Origin: JACDER01 sp963717765
GTDB taxonomy: Bacteria > Actinomycetota > Thermoleophilia > Gaiellales > Gaiellaceae
DNA: 64,000 nt
Assembly (NCBI GenBank): GCA_963717765.1
Contig: CAVQWX010000004.1
Span: 124,001 to 188,000 of the forward strand
Direction: 5' to 3'
Positions within the stretch are counted from its first letter, which is position 1. The number at the start of each line of letters is the position of its first letter. The notes beneath the pieces were generated by a model. That model saw only the letters and a program-made list of their open reading frames with translations, did no database searches and was not told the origin of the DNA. A program made the translations under genes and the position numbers. Below are positions 1 to 6,964 of this stretch, piece by piece.

Positions 1-465
1 GGAGAGATTGCGCGCGTACTCCTCTTCGTCCACATCGCCGAGCCCCGAGAACTCGAGCAGCTCCCGCGCCCGCTTCCGCGCCTCGACCTCTTCGCGCTTG
101 ACACGCGGCGTCCTGAGGATGCTCGGAACGATCCCGCCCTTGAGCTGGGTGTGCATCCCGACGAGGACGTTCTCCAGAGCGGTCATCGTCTGGAAGAGGC
201 GGATGTTCTGGAACGTTCGCCCGACCCCGCGCTCGGTGATCGCGTGCGGCGGTTTGCCGGTCACATCTTCGTCCTTCAGGACGACCCTTCCGGACGTCGG
301 CTTGTAGACGCCGGTGAGCATGTTGAAGAAAGTCGTCTTGCCCGCGCCGTTCGGGCCGATCAAGCTGACGATCGTCCGCTGCGGGATGGTGAAGTCGACG
401 TCGTCGACCGCGACGAGGCCGCCGAACTCCTTACGCAACTGCTCGACTTGGACGATGTCACTCAT
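1..465 (-). CDS. livG: Branched-chain amino acid ABC transporter ATP-binding protein LivG, partial
   Basis: This is the N-terminal 155 codons of a cytoplasmic ABC ATPase that powers uptake through LivH/LivM; the C-terminal end lies beyond the left edge. The Walker A motif GPNGAGKT is seen near residue 40 and the LivG-typical segment VGRTFQNIRLF near residue 85. The signature and Walker B motifs are not reached. ATG at 465 was chosen; an in-frame ATG at 477 is possible. It overlaps the end of livM by 8 bases, so it is cotranslated as part of livK-livH-livM-livG. Substrate preference (Leu/Ile/Val, other amino acids, amides) cannot be read from the sequence. Confidence 0.9.
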   Translation of the reverse strand, partial: MSDIVQVEQLRKEFGGLVAVDDVDFTIPQRTIVSLIGPNGAGKTTFFNMLTGVYKPTSGRVVLKDEDVTGKPPHAITERGVGRTFQNIRLFQTMTALENVLVGMHTQLKGGIVPSILRTPRVKREEVEARKRARELLEFSGLGDVDEEEYARNLS

Positions 466-1639
466 GCTCGAGGTCATAGAGCGGCTGGTCGTGGACTCCC
501 ACCTCGAACTCGGCCTTCCGCCGAGTACTGGGTATCAGGCCTTCGGGCCTGAAGAGCATCACCACCACCAGGATGACGCCGAAGATCCCGAACTCGTACT
601 TGGGCACCTCGATGTTCAACGACAGGTGCTGGTTCAGCCACGCGCCGGTGTTTGCCAGTCCCTCGCGGTCGAGGTAGGAGAGGAAGGCGGCGCCGAGGAT
701 GACGCCCCAGATGTTCCCCATACCGCCGAGGATGACCATACAGAGGATGAACACCGAGATGTTGAAGAAGAAATCCCCGGGGAACGTCGCGCTCTTGAAG
801 CTTGCGTAGTACCCGCCTGCGATCCCGCCGAAGAACGCGCCGCCTGCGTAGGCCCACGTCTTGGTGCGCATCAGCGGCACGCCCATCGCGGATGCCGCCG
901 TTTCGTCCTCGCGAATTGCGACCCACGCTCGGCCGAGCCGCGAGTCGAGCAGCCGGAGGCTGCAGAAGATGGTGAACAGGACGAGGAGGATCGCCGTCCA
1001 GAAGAAGAGGCGCTCGGACGTGAAGAACGTGCCGTGCCCGGTCAGGTAGTTAAAGCTCCCGAAGCCGGGCGAGTCGATCGGGACGATCCCGTTCGGCCCG
1101 TTGGTCAGGTTGAACCCGGTGCCGAAGAAGTTGTCGCCGTTGCGCGCGATCTGGGGGAGGATCTCGCCGAACCCGAGGGTGACGATCGCCAGGTAGTCGC
1201 CGCGCAGCCGTAGCGTGGGCAGGCCGATGAGGATCCCGATGAGAGCAGTGACGATGCCGGCGAGGGCGAGCAGGAGCCAGATCGAGATGTGGATGCCGGG
1301 GACCGTCCCGCCGACCCCCGTGTCCCAGAAGTGCACGTTCAGGCCCGAGAACTGGCTCGAGGCGAACCACGCGACCGTGTAGGAGCCGATCGCGTAGAAG
1401 GCGACGTACCCGAGATCGAGGAGGCCGGCGTAGCCGACGACGATGTTCAGGCCGATCGCCATCATGATGAAGACGAGCATGTACACGCCCGTGGACACGT
1501 CCGGCCACGGCCCGAAGACCGGGATGTCGAACATGTTCGAGACGTAGAACGGGTAGGTGAAGGCCAGCCCGAAGGCCATCGCGGTGCGGATGTAGGGGCC
1601 GATGGTGGGGATGCGCTCCCACGGCGGGACGTAGAGCAC
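458..1639 (-). CDS. livM: Branched-chain amino acid ABC permease LivM (real start probably at 1879)
   Basis: Inner-membrane permease subunit partnering LivH, with about eight hydrophobic segments and the LivM-typical run GLNIVVGYAGLLDLGYVAF followed by a cytoplasmic EAA-like loop (VAIREDETAASAMG). The coordinates begin at the first standard start codon (GTG, 1639). The frame stays open and clearly coding upstream: a further hydrophobic helix (AITAAIVFLITFVVLAPIF) is encoded at about 1700-1760. No ATG, GTG or TTG exists in that extension before the upstream stop. The best start is a CTG at 1879, ten bases after AAGGAGGG and 8 bases after the livH stop, giving a protein of about 473 residues. 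Alternatively, a frameshift near 1880 separates a GTG at 1890 from the gene. Confidence 0.88.
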   Translation of the reverse strand: MLYVPPWERIPTIGPYIRTAMAFGLAFTYPFYVSNMFDIPVFGPWPDVSTGVYMLVFIMMAIGLNIVVGYAGLLDLGYVAFYAIGSYTVAWFASSQFSGLNVHFWDTGVGGTVPGIHISIWLLLALAGIVTALIGILIGLPTLRLRGDYLAIVTLGFGEILPQIARNGDNFFGTGFNLTNGPNGIVPIDSPGFGSFNYLTGHGTFFTSERLFFWTAILLVLFTIFCSLRLLDSRLGRAWVAIREDETAASAMGVPLMRTKTWAYAGGAFFGGIAGGYYASFKSATFPGDFFFNISVFILCMVILGGMGNIWGVILGAAFLSYLDREGLANTGAWLNQHLSLNIEVPKYEFGIFGVILVVVMLFRPEGLIPSTRRKAEFEVGVHDQPLYDLEHE

Positions 1640-1886
1640 GACGAAGACCAGCCAGGTCAGGAATGCCGCGCCGCGCCAGAGACCCGGCTCGCTGGTGGCG
1701 AAGTTGAAGATCGGCGCCAGGACGACGAACGTGATGAGGAAGACGATCGCCGCGGTGATCGCCCGGCGAAAGGTGATCCGCGCAACGGGTCCCGCCGTCT
1801 CGGGGAGGAGGCGCTCCTCGAGGTCGCTTATCCAGCCCCGGATGGGATCGAGGAAGCCGGTCCGCCGTCTTACGGCCAGCGGTTTC

Positions 1887-2939
1887 TCACCCTCCTTCCG
1901 GGGTCCGTTCGCCGAGCAGGCCCTCGGGCCTGAAGACGAGGATCAGGATCAGGATTGCGAACACGATCGACTGCGTCCAGTCGCTGCCGGGGGCATGCCA
2001 GGAGAGCCCTTCGTTGAACGCTTGGATGAGACCGATCAAGATCGCGCCCAGCACCGCTCCCGGCAGGTTTCCGACTCCGCCGAGTACGGCCGCCGTGAAG
2101 GCGATCAGGCCGAGCTGGAAGCCCTGGTCGTAGCGGATGTTGGTCACGTACAGGGCGTAGACAAGCCCGGCCGCGCCGGCGAGTGCCCCCGCGATCAGGA
2201 AGGTGAAGGAGATCGTCCGGTTGACGTTGATGCCCATCATCGCCGCGGCGTCGCGGTCCTGCGCGGTTGCGCGCATCGCCTTTCCCTGCCTCGTCCGCTC
2301 CACGAGCCAGACGAGCAGGAGGAGGACTGGGACAGTGATGAGGACGACGATCAGCTTGTTCCACTGATAGTCGACGCCGCCCACGCTGAAGACGGTCGAG
2401 TGGGGCAGCACGTCCACCACCTCGATGTAGTTCGGGCCCTTCCAGGCGAGCCCGACGTTCTGGAGGATGAACGACATGCCGATGGCGGTGATCAGCGGGG
2501 CGAGTCGCGGCGCGCCCCGTAACGGCTTGTAGGCAACGAACTCGATCGAGGCATTGAGGACGCCGCAGAACGCCATCGCGACGACCAGCGTCCCGAAGAC
2601 CCCGAGCCACACGACGACACCGGTATCCCCGCTCGCGACGCCGAACCAGGAGGCCAGCACGGTGGCGGAGACCATCCCGCCGAGCATGAAGACGTCCCCG
2701 TTGGCGAAGTTGATCAGCTCGAGGATGCCGTAGACGAGGGTGTAGCCGAGGGCGACGAGGGCGTAGATGCAGCCGGTCGTCAATCCGATGAGGAAGATCT
2801 CGACGAAGTCCGACGGGGTCTTGACGAGATTGACGATCAGCCAGACCACGACCAGCCCGACCAGGGTCAGACCGATGGCTGTCGTCGCGCTCACCGGCAT
2901 CTTGGTCGTGCGGGGGAGGCGACGGGCGTCCGTGGCCAT
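1887..2939 (-). CDS. livH: Branched-chain amino acid ABC permease LivH
   Basis: A 350-residue inner-membrane permease with about eight hydrophobic helices. It carries the LivH-type signature GYTLVYGILELINFANGD near residue 65 and the cytoplasmic loop with RDAAAMMGINV. It has a charged extension of about 15 residues before the first helix. It pairs with LivM to form the transport channel. It lies 69 bases downstream of livK across a GC-rich hairpin, and its stop lies 8 bases before the candidate CTG start of livM. Confidence 0.92.
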   Translation of the reverse strand: MATDARRLPRTTKMPVSATTAIGLTLVGLVVVWLIVNLVKTPSDFVEIFLIGLTTGCIYALVALGYTLVYGILELINFANGDVFMLGGMVSATVLASWFGVASGDTGVVVWLGVFGTLVVAMAFCGVLNASIEFVAYKPLRGAPRLAPLITAIGMSFILQNVGLAWKGPNYIEVVDVLPHSTVFSVGGVDYQWNKLIVVLITVPVLLLLVWLVERTRQGKAMRATAQDRDAAAMMGINVNRTISFTFLIAGALAGAAGLVYALYVTNIRYDQGFQLGLIAFTAAVLGGVGNLPGAVLGAILIGLIQAFNEGLSWHAPGSDWTQSIVFAILILILVFRPEGLLGERTPEGG

Positions 2940-2960
2940 TGGCGTAGGTGGAGGAAGGAC

Positions 2961-2986
2961 GGGAGAGGCCCGTGTGGGCCTCCCCC
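2961..2986 (-). promoter_or_regulatory. Intercistronic hairpin between livK and livH
   Basis: An inverted repeat of eleven positions with one mismatch (AGGCCC pairing with GGGCCT plus flanking G/C pairs) around a GTGT loop. There is no U-run, so it is not a simple intrinsic terminator. Such hairpins after a periplasmic-binding-protein gene commonly protect the upstream mRNA or reduce read-through, so the binding protein is made in excess over the permeases. That role is inferred here. Confidence 0.45.
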
Positions 2987-3008
2987 GAACTGTGCGCTTC
3001 CTCGATCG

Positions 3009-4352
3009 CTAGGCGGCCTTCACGAGGTTCTGCGGCGGGACGATGGTCTTGTACGTCTTGCCGGTTCCGCTCGTTCCGGAGCCTTGCTGGATGTAGACGG
3101 TGACCGGGTTGGACGTGGTGTCCCCGTTCTCGTTGATGGAGAACGACCCGAGGATGCCGTCCGTGATGTTCGTCTTGAACAGCTGAGCCGTAACCGAGCC
3201 CCGCGTTCCGTCGGAGCGCGCGATCGCGTCCAGCATGACCACGGCAGCCTGCGCCGCATAGGCGGCGTACGGGTTGACCTGGGTGCCGATCTGCGCACCG
3301 AAGTCGTCCACGAAGGTCTTGCCCGGGCCGGTCAGCTTTTCCGGCGGGATGCCGGCGACGCTGACGTACATGCCCGCTGCGGCCGGACCGTTGGCCGTGA
3401 AGTCGCTGAACCCGTCAGGAGTGATCAGCGGGTACTTCGCGCCGAGGACGCTCCGCAGGTCCTTGATCAGCTTTGCACCGTTCTCGCAGATGAGCCCGCC
3501 GAGGAACACCGTCGATGCACCCGTCTGCTTGATCCGCGTGGCCAGCGCCTCGTAGCTCGACGCCTTCGGATCCCACGCCGAGAAGCCGGCGACCTTGAGG
3601 CCGAGGGCCTCCGCCGAGTTCTGATAGTCGTTGGCGACGCCGAGGCCGTAGGCCTCCTTGTCGTTCAGGATGAAGACGCTCTTGTAGCCGAGCTGTTTCG
3701 TCAGCAGAGCGTCCGCCGCGCCCTGGAAGTCGTCCGCGGCCACGATGCGGGTGTAGTTTCGCTTCCCGGTCGGGTAGTACTTCTCCGGCTCGCCGGGAGC
3801 GATCGCCGGGCCCTTGTGGGTGAGACCCACGTAGGTGTTCGCCGGGCTGACCATACCCAGCGGGCCAGGGCTCGCCCGGTTCAGGATCGGCACGACGATC
3901 TCGGCACAGCCGGAGTTGAACGTTCCGATGACGCCGATCACGCTCTTGTTGGCCACGTATGCGTTCGCGTTCGTCGAGCACTTGCCCGAGTCCCATTTCC
4001 CGGCCTGCGCGGTCGAGTCGTCACAGGACTGGTAGCCGACGGTGTACTTGCCGGCCTTGAAGTTTTGCTGCTTGAAGATGAACTTGATCGCGTTCACCAT
4101 CTGCTCGGTCTGGGTCCGGCCGGATCCCTGCAGGGGAAGGTCCGAAGGCACGATGAACTGCGGGTTCTCGCTTCCCTTGTAGATGCCGCCCGGACACGAC
4201 GAAGCCGGGAGAGCGGTTGCGCTGCCGCCCGACGTCGTGGTGGATCCGGTGGTCGTCTTGCTTCCACCACCACCGCCGCCGCAGCCCGCCGCCACAAGCG
4301 CCAAGGCGCCCGTGACGCCGATCAGGGCGACGATCGAGATTCTCTTTCTCAC
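3009..4352 (-). CDS. livK: Branched-chain amino acid ABC transporter substrate-binding lipoprotein LivK
   Basis: A 447-residue type I periplasmic-binding-fold protein (Peripla_BP_6/LivK family) that delivers ligand to LivHM. The N-terminus is a lipoprotein signal (RKRISIVALIGV, then a hydrophobic core, then VAAGC as lipobox), followed by a glycine and Ser/Thr-rich linker anchoring it outside the membrane. The GTG start at 4352 was chosen because AGAGGAGGAAGA sits just upstream and the signal peptide begins there. It is the first gene of the operon and has its own promoter at 4417-4445. The ligand is unknown. Confidence 0.92.
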   Translation of the reverse strand: MRKRISIVALIGVTGALALVAAGCGGGGGGSKTTTGSTTTSGGSATALPASSCPGGIYKGSENPQFIVPSDLPLQGSGRTQTEQMVNAIKFIFKQQNFKAGKYTVGYQSCDDSTAQAGKWDSGKCSTNANAYVANKSVIGVIGTFNSGCAEIVVPILNRASPGPLGMVSPANTYVGLTHKGPAIAPGEPEKYYPTGKRNYTRIVAADDFQGAADALLTKQLGYKSVFILNDKEAYGLGVANDYQNSAEALGLKVAGFSAWDPKASSYEALATRIKQTGASTVFLGGLICENGAKLIKDLRSVLGAKYPLITPDGFSDFTANGPAAAGMYVSVAGIPPEKLTGPGKTFVDDFGAQIGTQVNPYAAYAAQAAVVMLDAIARSDGTRGSVTAQLFKTNITDGILGSFSINENGDTTSNPVTVYIQQGSGTSGTGKTYKTIVPPQNLVKAA

Positions 4353-4416
4353 TCTTCCTCCTCTTCGCTCGTGGGCTGACGAGCCAGCGTCGAGAGGTGT
4401 GCACGCTGCGCTCAGG

Positions 4417-4445
4417 AGTATGGGCGTTGAGAGTGGCGGTTTCAA
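4417..4445 (-). promoter_or_regulatory. Housekeeping promoter of the livK operon
   Basis: Reading the minus strand, a -35 TTGAAA and a -10 CATACT are separated by exactly 17 bases, giving a transcript with a leader of about 60 bases that contains the strong livK ribosome-binding site. This is the best sigma-70-type match in the left part of the window. Confidence 0.6.
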
Positions 4446-4474
4446 GCGGGATCGCGCAAAAATCTCGCCGCCGC

Positions 4475-4480
4475 TAGGGT
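4475..4480 (+). promoter_or_regulatory. -10 element of a leaderless small-lipoprotein gene
   Basis: TAGGGT followed by seven bases and then the GTG start at 4488. The spacing puts the transcription start on or next to the start codon. No convincing -35 is seen. Confidence 0.35.
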
Positions 4481-4487
4481 CCGGCCG

Positions 4488-4772
4488 GTGCGTTCGCTCC
4501 CTCTCGTCCTGCCGGTCGCGGCCGTCCTCGTGCTCTTCGGCGCCGGTTGCGGCGGCATCGACAAGGGGAAGCTCGAGTCGGCGATCAAGTCGCAGACGAA
4601 CACACAGTTGGAGAGGGCCGGCCGTTCCGAGCGGGTCTCGACCGTCTCCTGCGTGAAGACGAGCGACAGCTACCACTACGACTGCAACCTCAAGAACGAC
4701 GCGGGAACGACGTTCCTGAGGGTGAAAGCCACCTGCACGACGAAGGGCTCGTGCAGGTGGGGCCAGCAGTAG
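4488..4772 (+). CDS. DUF4333-like small secreted lipoprotein
   Basis: A 94-residue protein with a short signal peptide and lipobox LFGAGC, so it is predicted to be a lipoprotein on the outer face of the membrane. The mature part resembles DUF4333 proteins: an acidic/basic helix (KGKLESAIKSQTNTQL) followed by a small beta-rich part with four cysteines (STVSC, HYDC, KATC, GSC), which may form disulfides. Function is unknown. It is divergent from the livK operon and convergent with the next gene, whose stop is 3 bases away. Confidence 0.7.
   Translation: MRSLPLVLPVAAVLVLFGAGCGGIDKGKLESAIKSQTNTQLERAGRSERVSTVSCVKTSDSYHYDCNLKNDAGTTFLRVKATCTTKGSCRWGQQ
4730..4759. terminator. Perfect 11-bp hairpin at the end of the small lipoprotein gene
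   Basis: CACCTGCACGA and TCGTGCAGGTG form a perfect 11-bp stem around an 8-base loop, inside the last codons of the lipoprotein gene and just before two convergent stops. It lacks a U-run, so it could act as a bidirectional, Rho-assisted stop or an mRNA end stabiliser. The role is inferred from position. Confidence 0.4.
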
Positions 4773-4775
4773 TCG

Positions 4776-5363
4776 TCAGTACGCGACGCTGAACCGCGCA
4801 CGACTGTGGCGCGGGTTCTCCGCCTCGTCGAGCACGGCCACGGCGAAGTCCTCCATGCTGATGCGGCTCCGACCCTCGTCGTCCAGCAGCAGCTCGTCCC
4901 GGCCGGTGCGAAAGGAGCCCGTCCGCCCGCTGTCGTCGAAGCCTCTTGGAGGTGTGATCACGGTCCACTCGGTGGGCGCGCCGGTTGACTGGAGGACGTG
5001 CAGCGCGTCGAGGTGCGCCTGTGCCTCGGCGCGGTAATCCGGGTTGAAGTCCTCCAGGTCCATGACCAGCCGGCCAGGCTCGGCTTCGAGCGTTCCCGCG
5101 CCGCCGACGACGATGAGCCTTCTGACGCCGGCCTGCTCCAGGCCGGCCAGCAGGGCGTGCAGGATCTCCAGGAGGGATTGCGGCCTCGACCTGTTGAAGG
5201 CTGCGTTGATCGCCACGTCGTGTCCCGCTGCGGCGGCCGCGACGGTGCCGGCGTCGCGCACTGCCTCGCGGCCGGCTCCGGTGACGTCATGCCCGCGCCG
5301 GATCGCTTCGTCGGCGAGGTGCGAGCCGACCGCGCCGCCCGCGCCTAGGACGAGGATCTTCAC
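4776..5363 (-). CDS. NAD(P)-binding atypical short-chain dehydrogenase (NmrA-like)
   Basis: A 195-residue protein with an N-terminal Rossmann nucleotide-binding motif GAGGAVGSHLADEAI and a core resembling the NAD(P)H-binding/NmrA group (LIVVGGAGTL, later VITPPRGF). No Tyr-x-x-x-Lys catalytic pair is obvious, so it may be a reductase of unknown substrate or a redox sensor. GTG at 5363 begins the first beta strand directly (KILVLGAGG). It begins two bases after the 3' end of tRNA-Leu on the same strand, so it is expected to be cotranscribed with that tRNA. Confidence 0.8.
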   Translation of the reverse strand: MKILVLGAGGAVGSHLADEAIRRGHDVTGAGREAVRDAGTVAAAAAGHDVAINAAFNRSRPQSLLEILHALLAGLEQAGVRRLIVVGGAGTLEAEPGRLVMDLEDFNPDYRAEAQAHLDALHVLQSTGAPTEWTVITPPRGFDDSGRTGSFRTGRDELLLDDEGRSRISMEDFAVAVLDEAENPRHSRARFSVAY

Positions 5364-5365
5364 GA

Positions 5366-5450
5366 TGCGGCGGGTGGGATTCGAACCCACACGGGGCTAA
5401 GCCCCCACGGATTTTGAATCCGCGTTGTCTACCAGTTCCAGCACCGCCGC
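5366..5450 (-). tRNA. tRNA-Leu, anticodon CAA
   Basis: An 85-base class II tRNA. Acceptor strands GCGGCGG and CCGCCGC pair perfectly. The anticodon stem GCGGA/TCCGT encloses the loop TTCAAAA with CAA at the anticodon position. A long variable arm with GGGGC and GCCCC pairing is present, and the T arm is GTGGG-TTCGAAT-CCCAC. The discriminator base is A. CCA is not encoded. It decodes UUG. Its 3' end lies two bases before a start codon on the same strand. Confidence 0.96.
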
Positions 5451-5458
5451 CCAGACGC

Positions 5459-5465
5459 AATGATA
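5459..5465. promoter_or_regulatory. Overlapping -10 elements for phosphofructokinase (+) and tRNA-Leu (-)
   Basis: On the plus strand AATGAT (5459-5464) precedes GTG 5472 by seven bases. On the minus strand the same bases read TATCAT (5465-5460), ending about nine bases before the tRNA 5' end. One short AT-rich patch may serve both divergent units. Confidence 0.4.
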
Positions 5466-5471
5466 GGGCTC

Positions 5472-6515
5472 GTGCCCAACAAGATTGGCATCCTGACCGG
5501 AGGAGGCGACTGTCCCGGCCTCAATGCGGTCATCCGCGCGGTCGCGCGCCGGACGATGACTCGGGAGCGCGAGGTGGTCGGCATCCGTGAGGGATGGCGC
5601 GGTCTGATCGAAGGGCTCTTCGAGCCGCTCGGGCCGCGGGAGATCTCGGGGCTCCTCCCCCGCGGGGGCACGATCCTCGGTACGACCCGGACGAACCCGT
5701 ACCGGATCGACGGCGGGGTGGAGGCCGTTCTGGGCTGGTTCCGGGACGAGGAGTTCGACGCGCTCGTCGCGATCGGCGGCGAGGACACGCTCGGCGTCGC
5801 CGCGCGCCTCTACGCGGAGCATCAGTTCCCGGTCGTCGGCGTGCCGAAGACGATCGACAACGACCTGTCCGCGACCGACTACACGTTCGGCTTCGACACC
5901 GCGGTCTCCGTCGCCACGGAGGCGATCGACCGCCTGCACACGACGGCGGAGTCGCACAACCGCGTGATGGTCGTCGAGGTCATGGGGCGCCAAGTCGGTT
6001 GGATCGCGGTCATGAGCGGGATCGCCGGCGGCGCGGACATGATCCTCATCCCCGAGCAGCCGGTCACGATCGAGCGAGCCTGCGAGGAGATCCGCCACCG
6101 GCATCATCGTGGCAAGGACTTCTCGATCGTCGTGGTCAGCGAGGGCTACGAGCTGAAGTACGAATCGGGAGAGACCCGCACGGTCGCCGAGGAGGTGCGC
6201 GACCAGTTCGGCCATGTCCGGCTCGGCGGCGTGGGGGAGGTGCTGGCGCGCGAGATCGAGGAGCGAACGGGCTACGAGACCCGGGTGACGGTGCTCGGCC
6301 ACGTCCAGCGCGGCGGGACGCCGACGCCGCGCGACCGCGTCCTCGCGACGCGCTACGGGCTGAAGGCGGCCGACCTCGTGAACGAGGAGAAGTTCGGGCG
6401 GATGGCCGCGCTCCATGGCGATGCGGTCGTCGACGTCTCGCTCGAGGAAGCGACCGCCGAGCTCAAGACCGTGCCGAAGGAGTGGTACGACGTGGCGAGC
6501 GCCTTCTTCGGCTAG
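5472..6515 (+). CDS. pfp: 6-phosphofructokinase, probably pyrophosphate-dependent
   Basis: A 347-residue phosphofructokinase that interconverts fructose 6-phosphate and fructose 1,6-bisphosphate in the cytoplasm. Visible motifs are GGGDCPGLN at the start, GGEDT near residue 97, PKTIDND near residue 120, and MGRQVGWIA. In this family a glycine after GGE/GGD goes with ATP use, whereas Asp there plus Lys in PKTIDND is the pattern of pyrophosphate-dependent actinobacterial enzymes. Pyrophosphate use and reversibility are therefore inferred. GTG 5472 was preferred over ATG 5460 because it lies seven bases after a -10-like AATGAT and fits the family N-terminus. Confidence 0.9.
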   Translation: MPNKIGILTGGGDCPGLNAVIRAVARRTMTREREVVGIREGWRGLIEGLFEPLGPREISGLLPRGGTILGTTRTNPYRIDGGVEAVLGWFRDEEFDALVAIGGEDTLGVAARLYAEHQFPVVGVPKTIDNDLSATDYTFGFDTAVSVATEAIDRLHTTAESHNRVMVVEVMGRQVGWIAVMSGIAGGADMILIPEQPVTIERACEEIRHRHHRGKDFSIVVVSEGYELKYESGETRTVAEEVRDQFGHVRLGGVGEVLAREIEERTGYETRVTVLGHVQRGGTPTPRDRVLATRYGLKAADLVNEEKFGRMAALHGDAVVDVSLEEATAELKTVPKEWYDVASAFFG

Positions 6516-6964
6516 ACGTTCCGCGTCATCACGACGAACTCGTTGTCGTCGTTCCGCAGCTTGTCCTCGGCTTCGAAGCCGAGCGCGTGAGCGACCATCT
6601 GGGCGCGCCGGTTGAACGCGGCGACCGCGACGCGGAACCGCTCGGGCCCGTAGAGCTCGCCGCCGAAACGGCAGGCCTCGCGCAGGAACGGGCCGCCGAG
6701 GCCGATCCCCGTCAGGTCTGGCCGCAGCCCGGCGCCGACGTCGAGCACGCCCTCCTGCTCGTCCAGCCCGGGCACCCTCGCGTCCTCGCCGAAGCAGCAG
6801 AAGCCGACTAGCACCCCGTCCTCGTCCAGGCCTGCGAAGTAGGTGTACTCGAGCAGCCGCTCCGCGTCGCCGCCGTCGTACAGCGAGTAGGGCTCCGGAT
6901 ACCGCCAGCCGGCGATCTGGTCGGCGTCGCCGCGGGTGAGCTCGCGAAAGGTGAAGCCGCTCAT
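6512..6964 (-). CDS. GNAT family N-acetyltransferase
   Basis: A 150-residue acetyl-CoA-dependent acetyltransferase fold, with an N-terminal strand FTFRELTRGDADQIAGW and the acetyl-CoA binding segment LRPDLTGIGLGGPFL, a degenerate form of RGxGxG/A. The substrate is unknown. Its ATG overlaps the stop of the upstream DyP-like gene as ATGA, so the two are translationally coupled. Its 3' end overlaps the convergent phosphofructokinase gene by 4 bases. Confidence 0.85.
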   Translation of the reverse strand: MSGFTFRELTRGDADQIAGWRYPEPYSLYDGGDAERLLEYTYFAGLDEDGVLVGFCCFGEDARVPGLDEQEGVLDVGAGLRPDLTGIGLGGPFLREACRFGGELYGPERFRVAVAAFNRRAQMVAHALGFEAEDKLRNDDNEFVVMTRNV

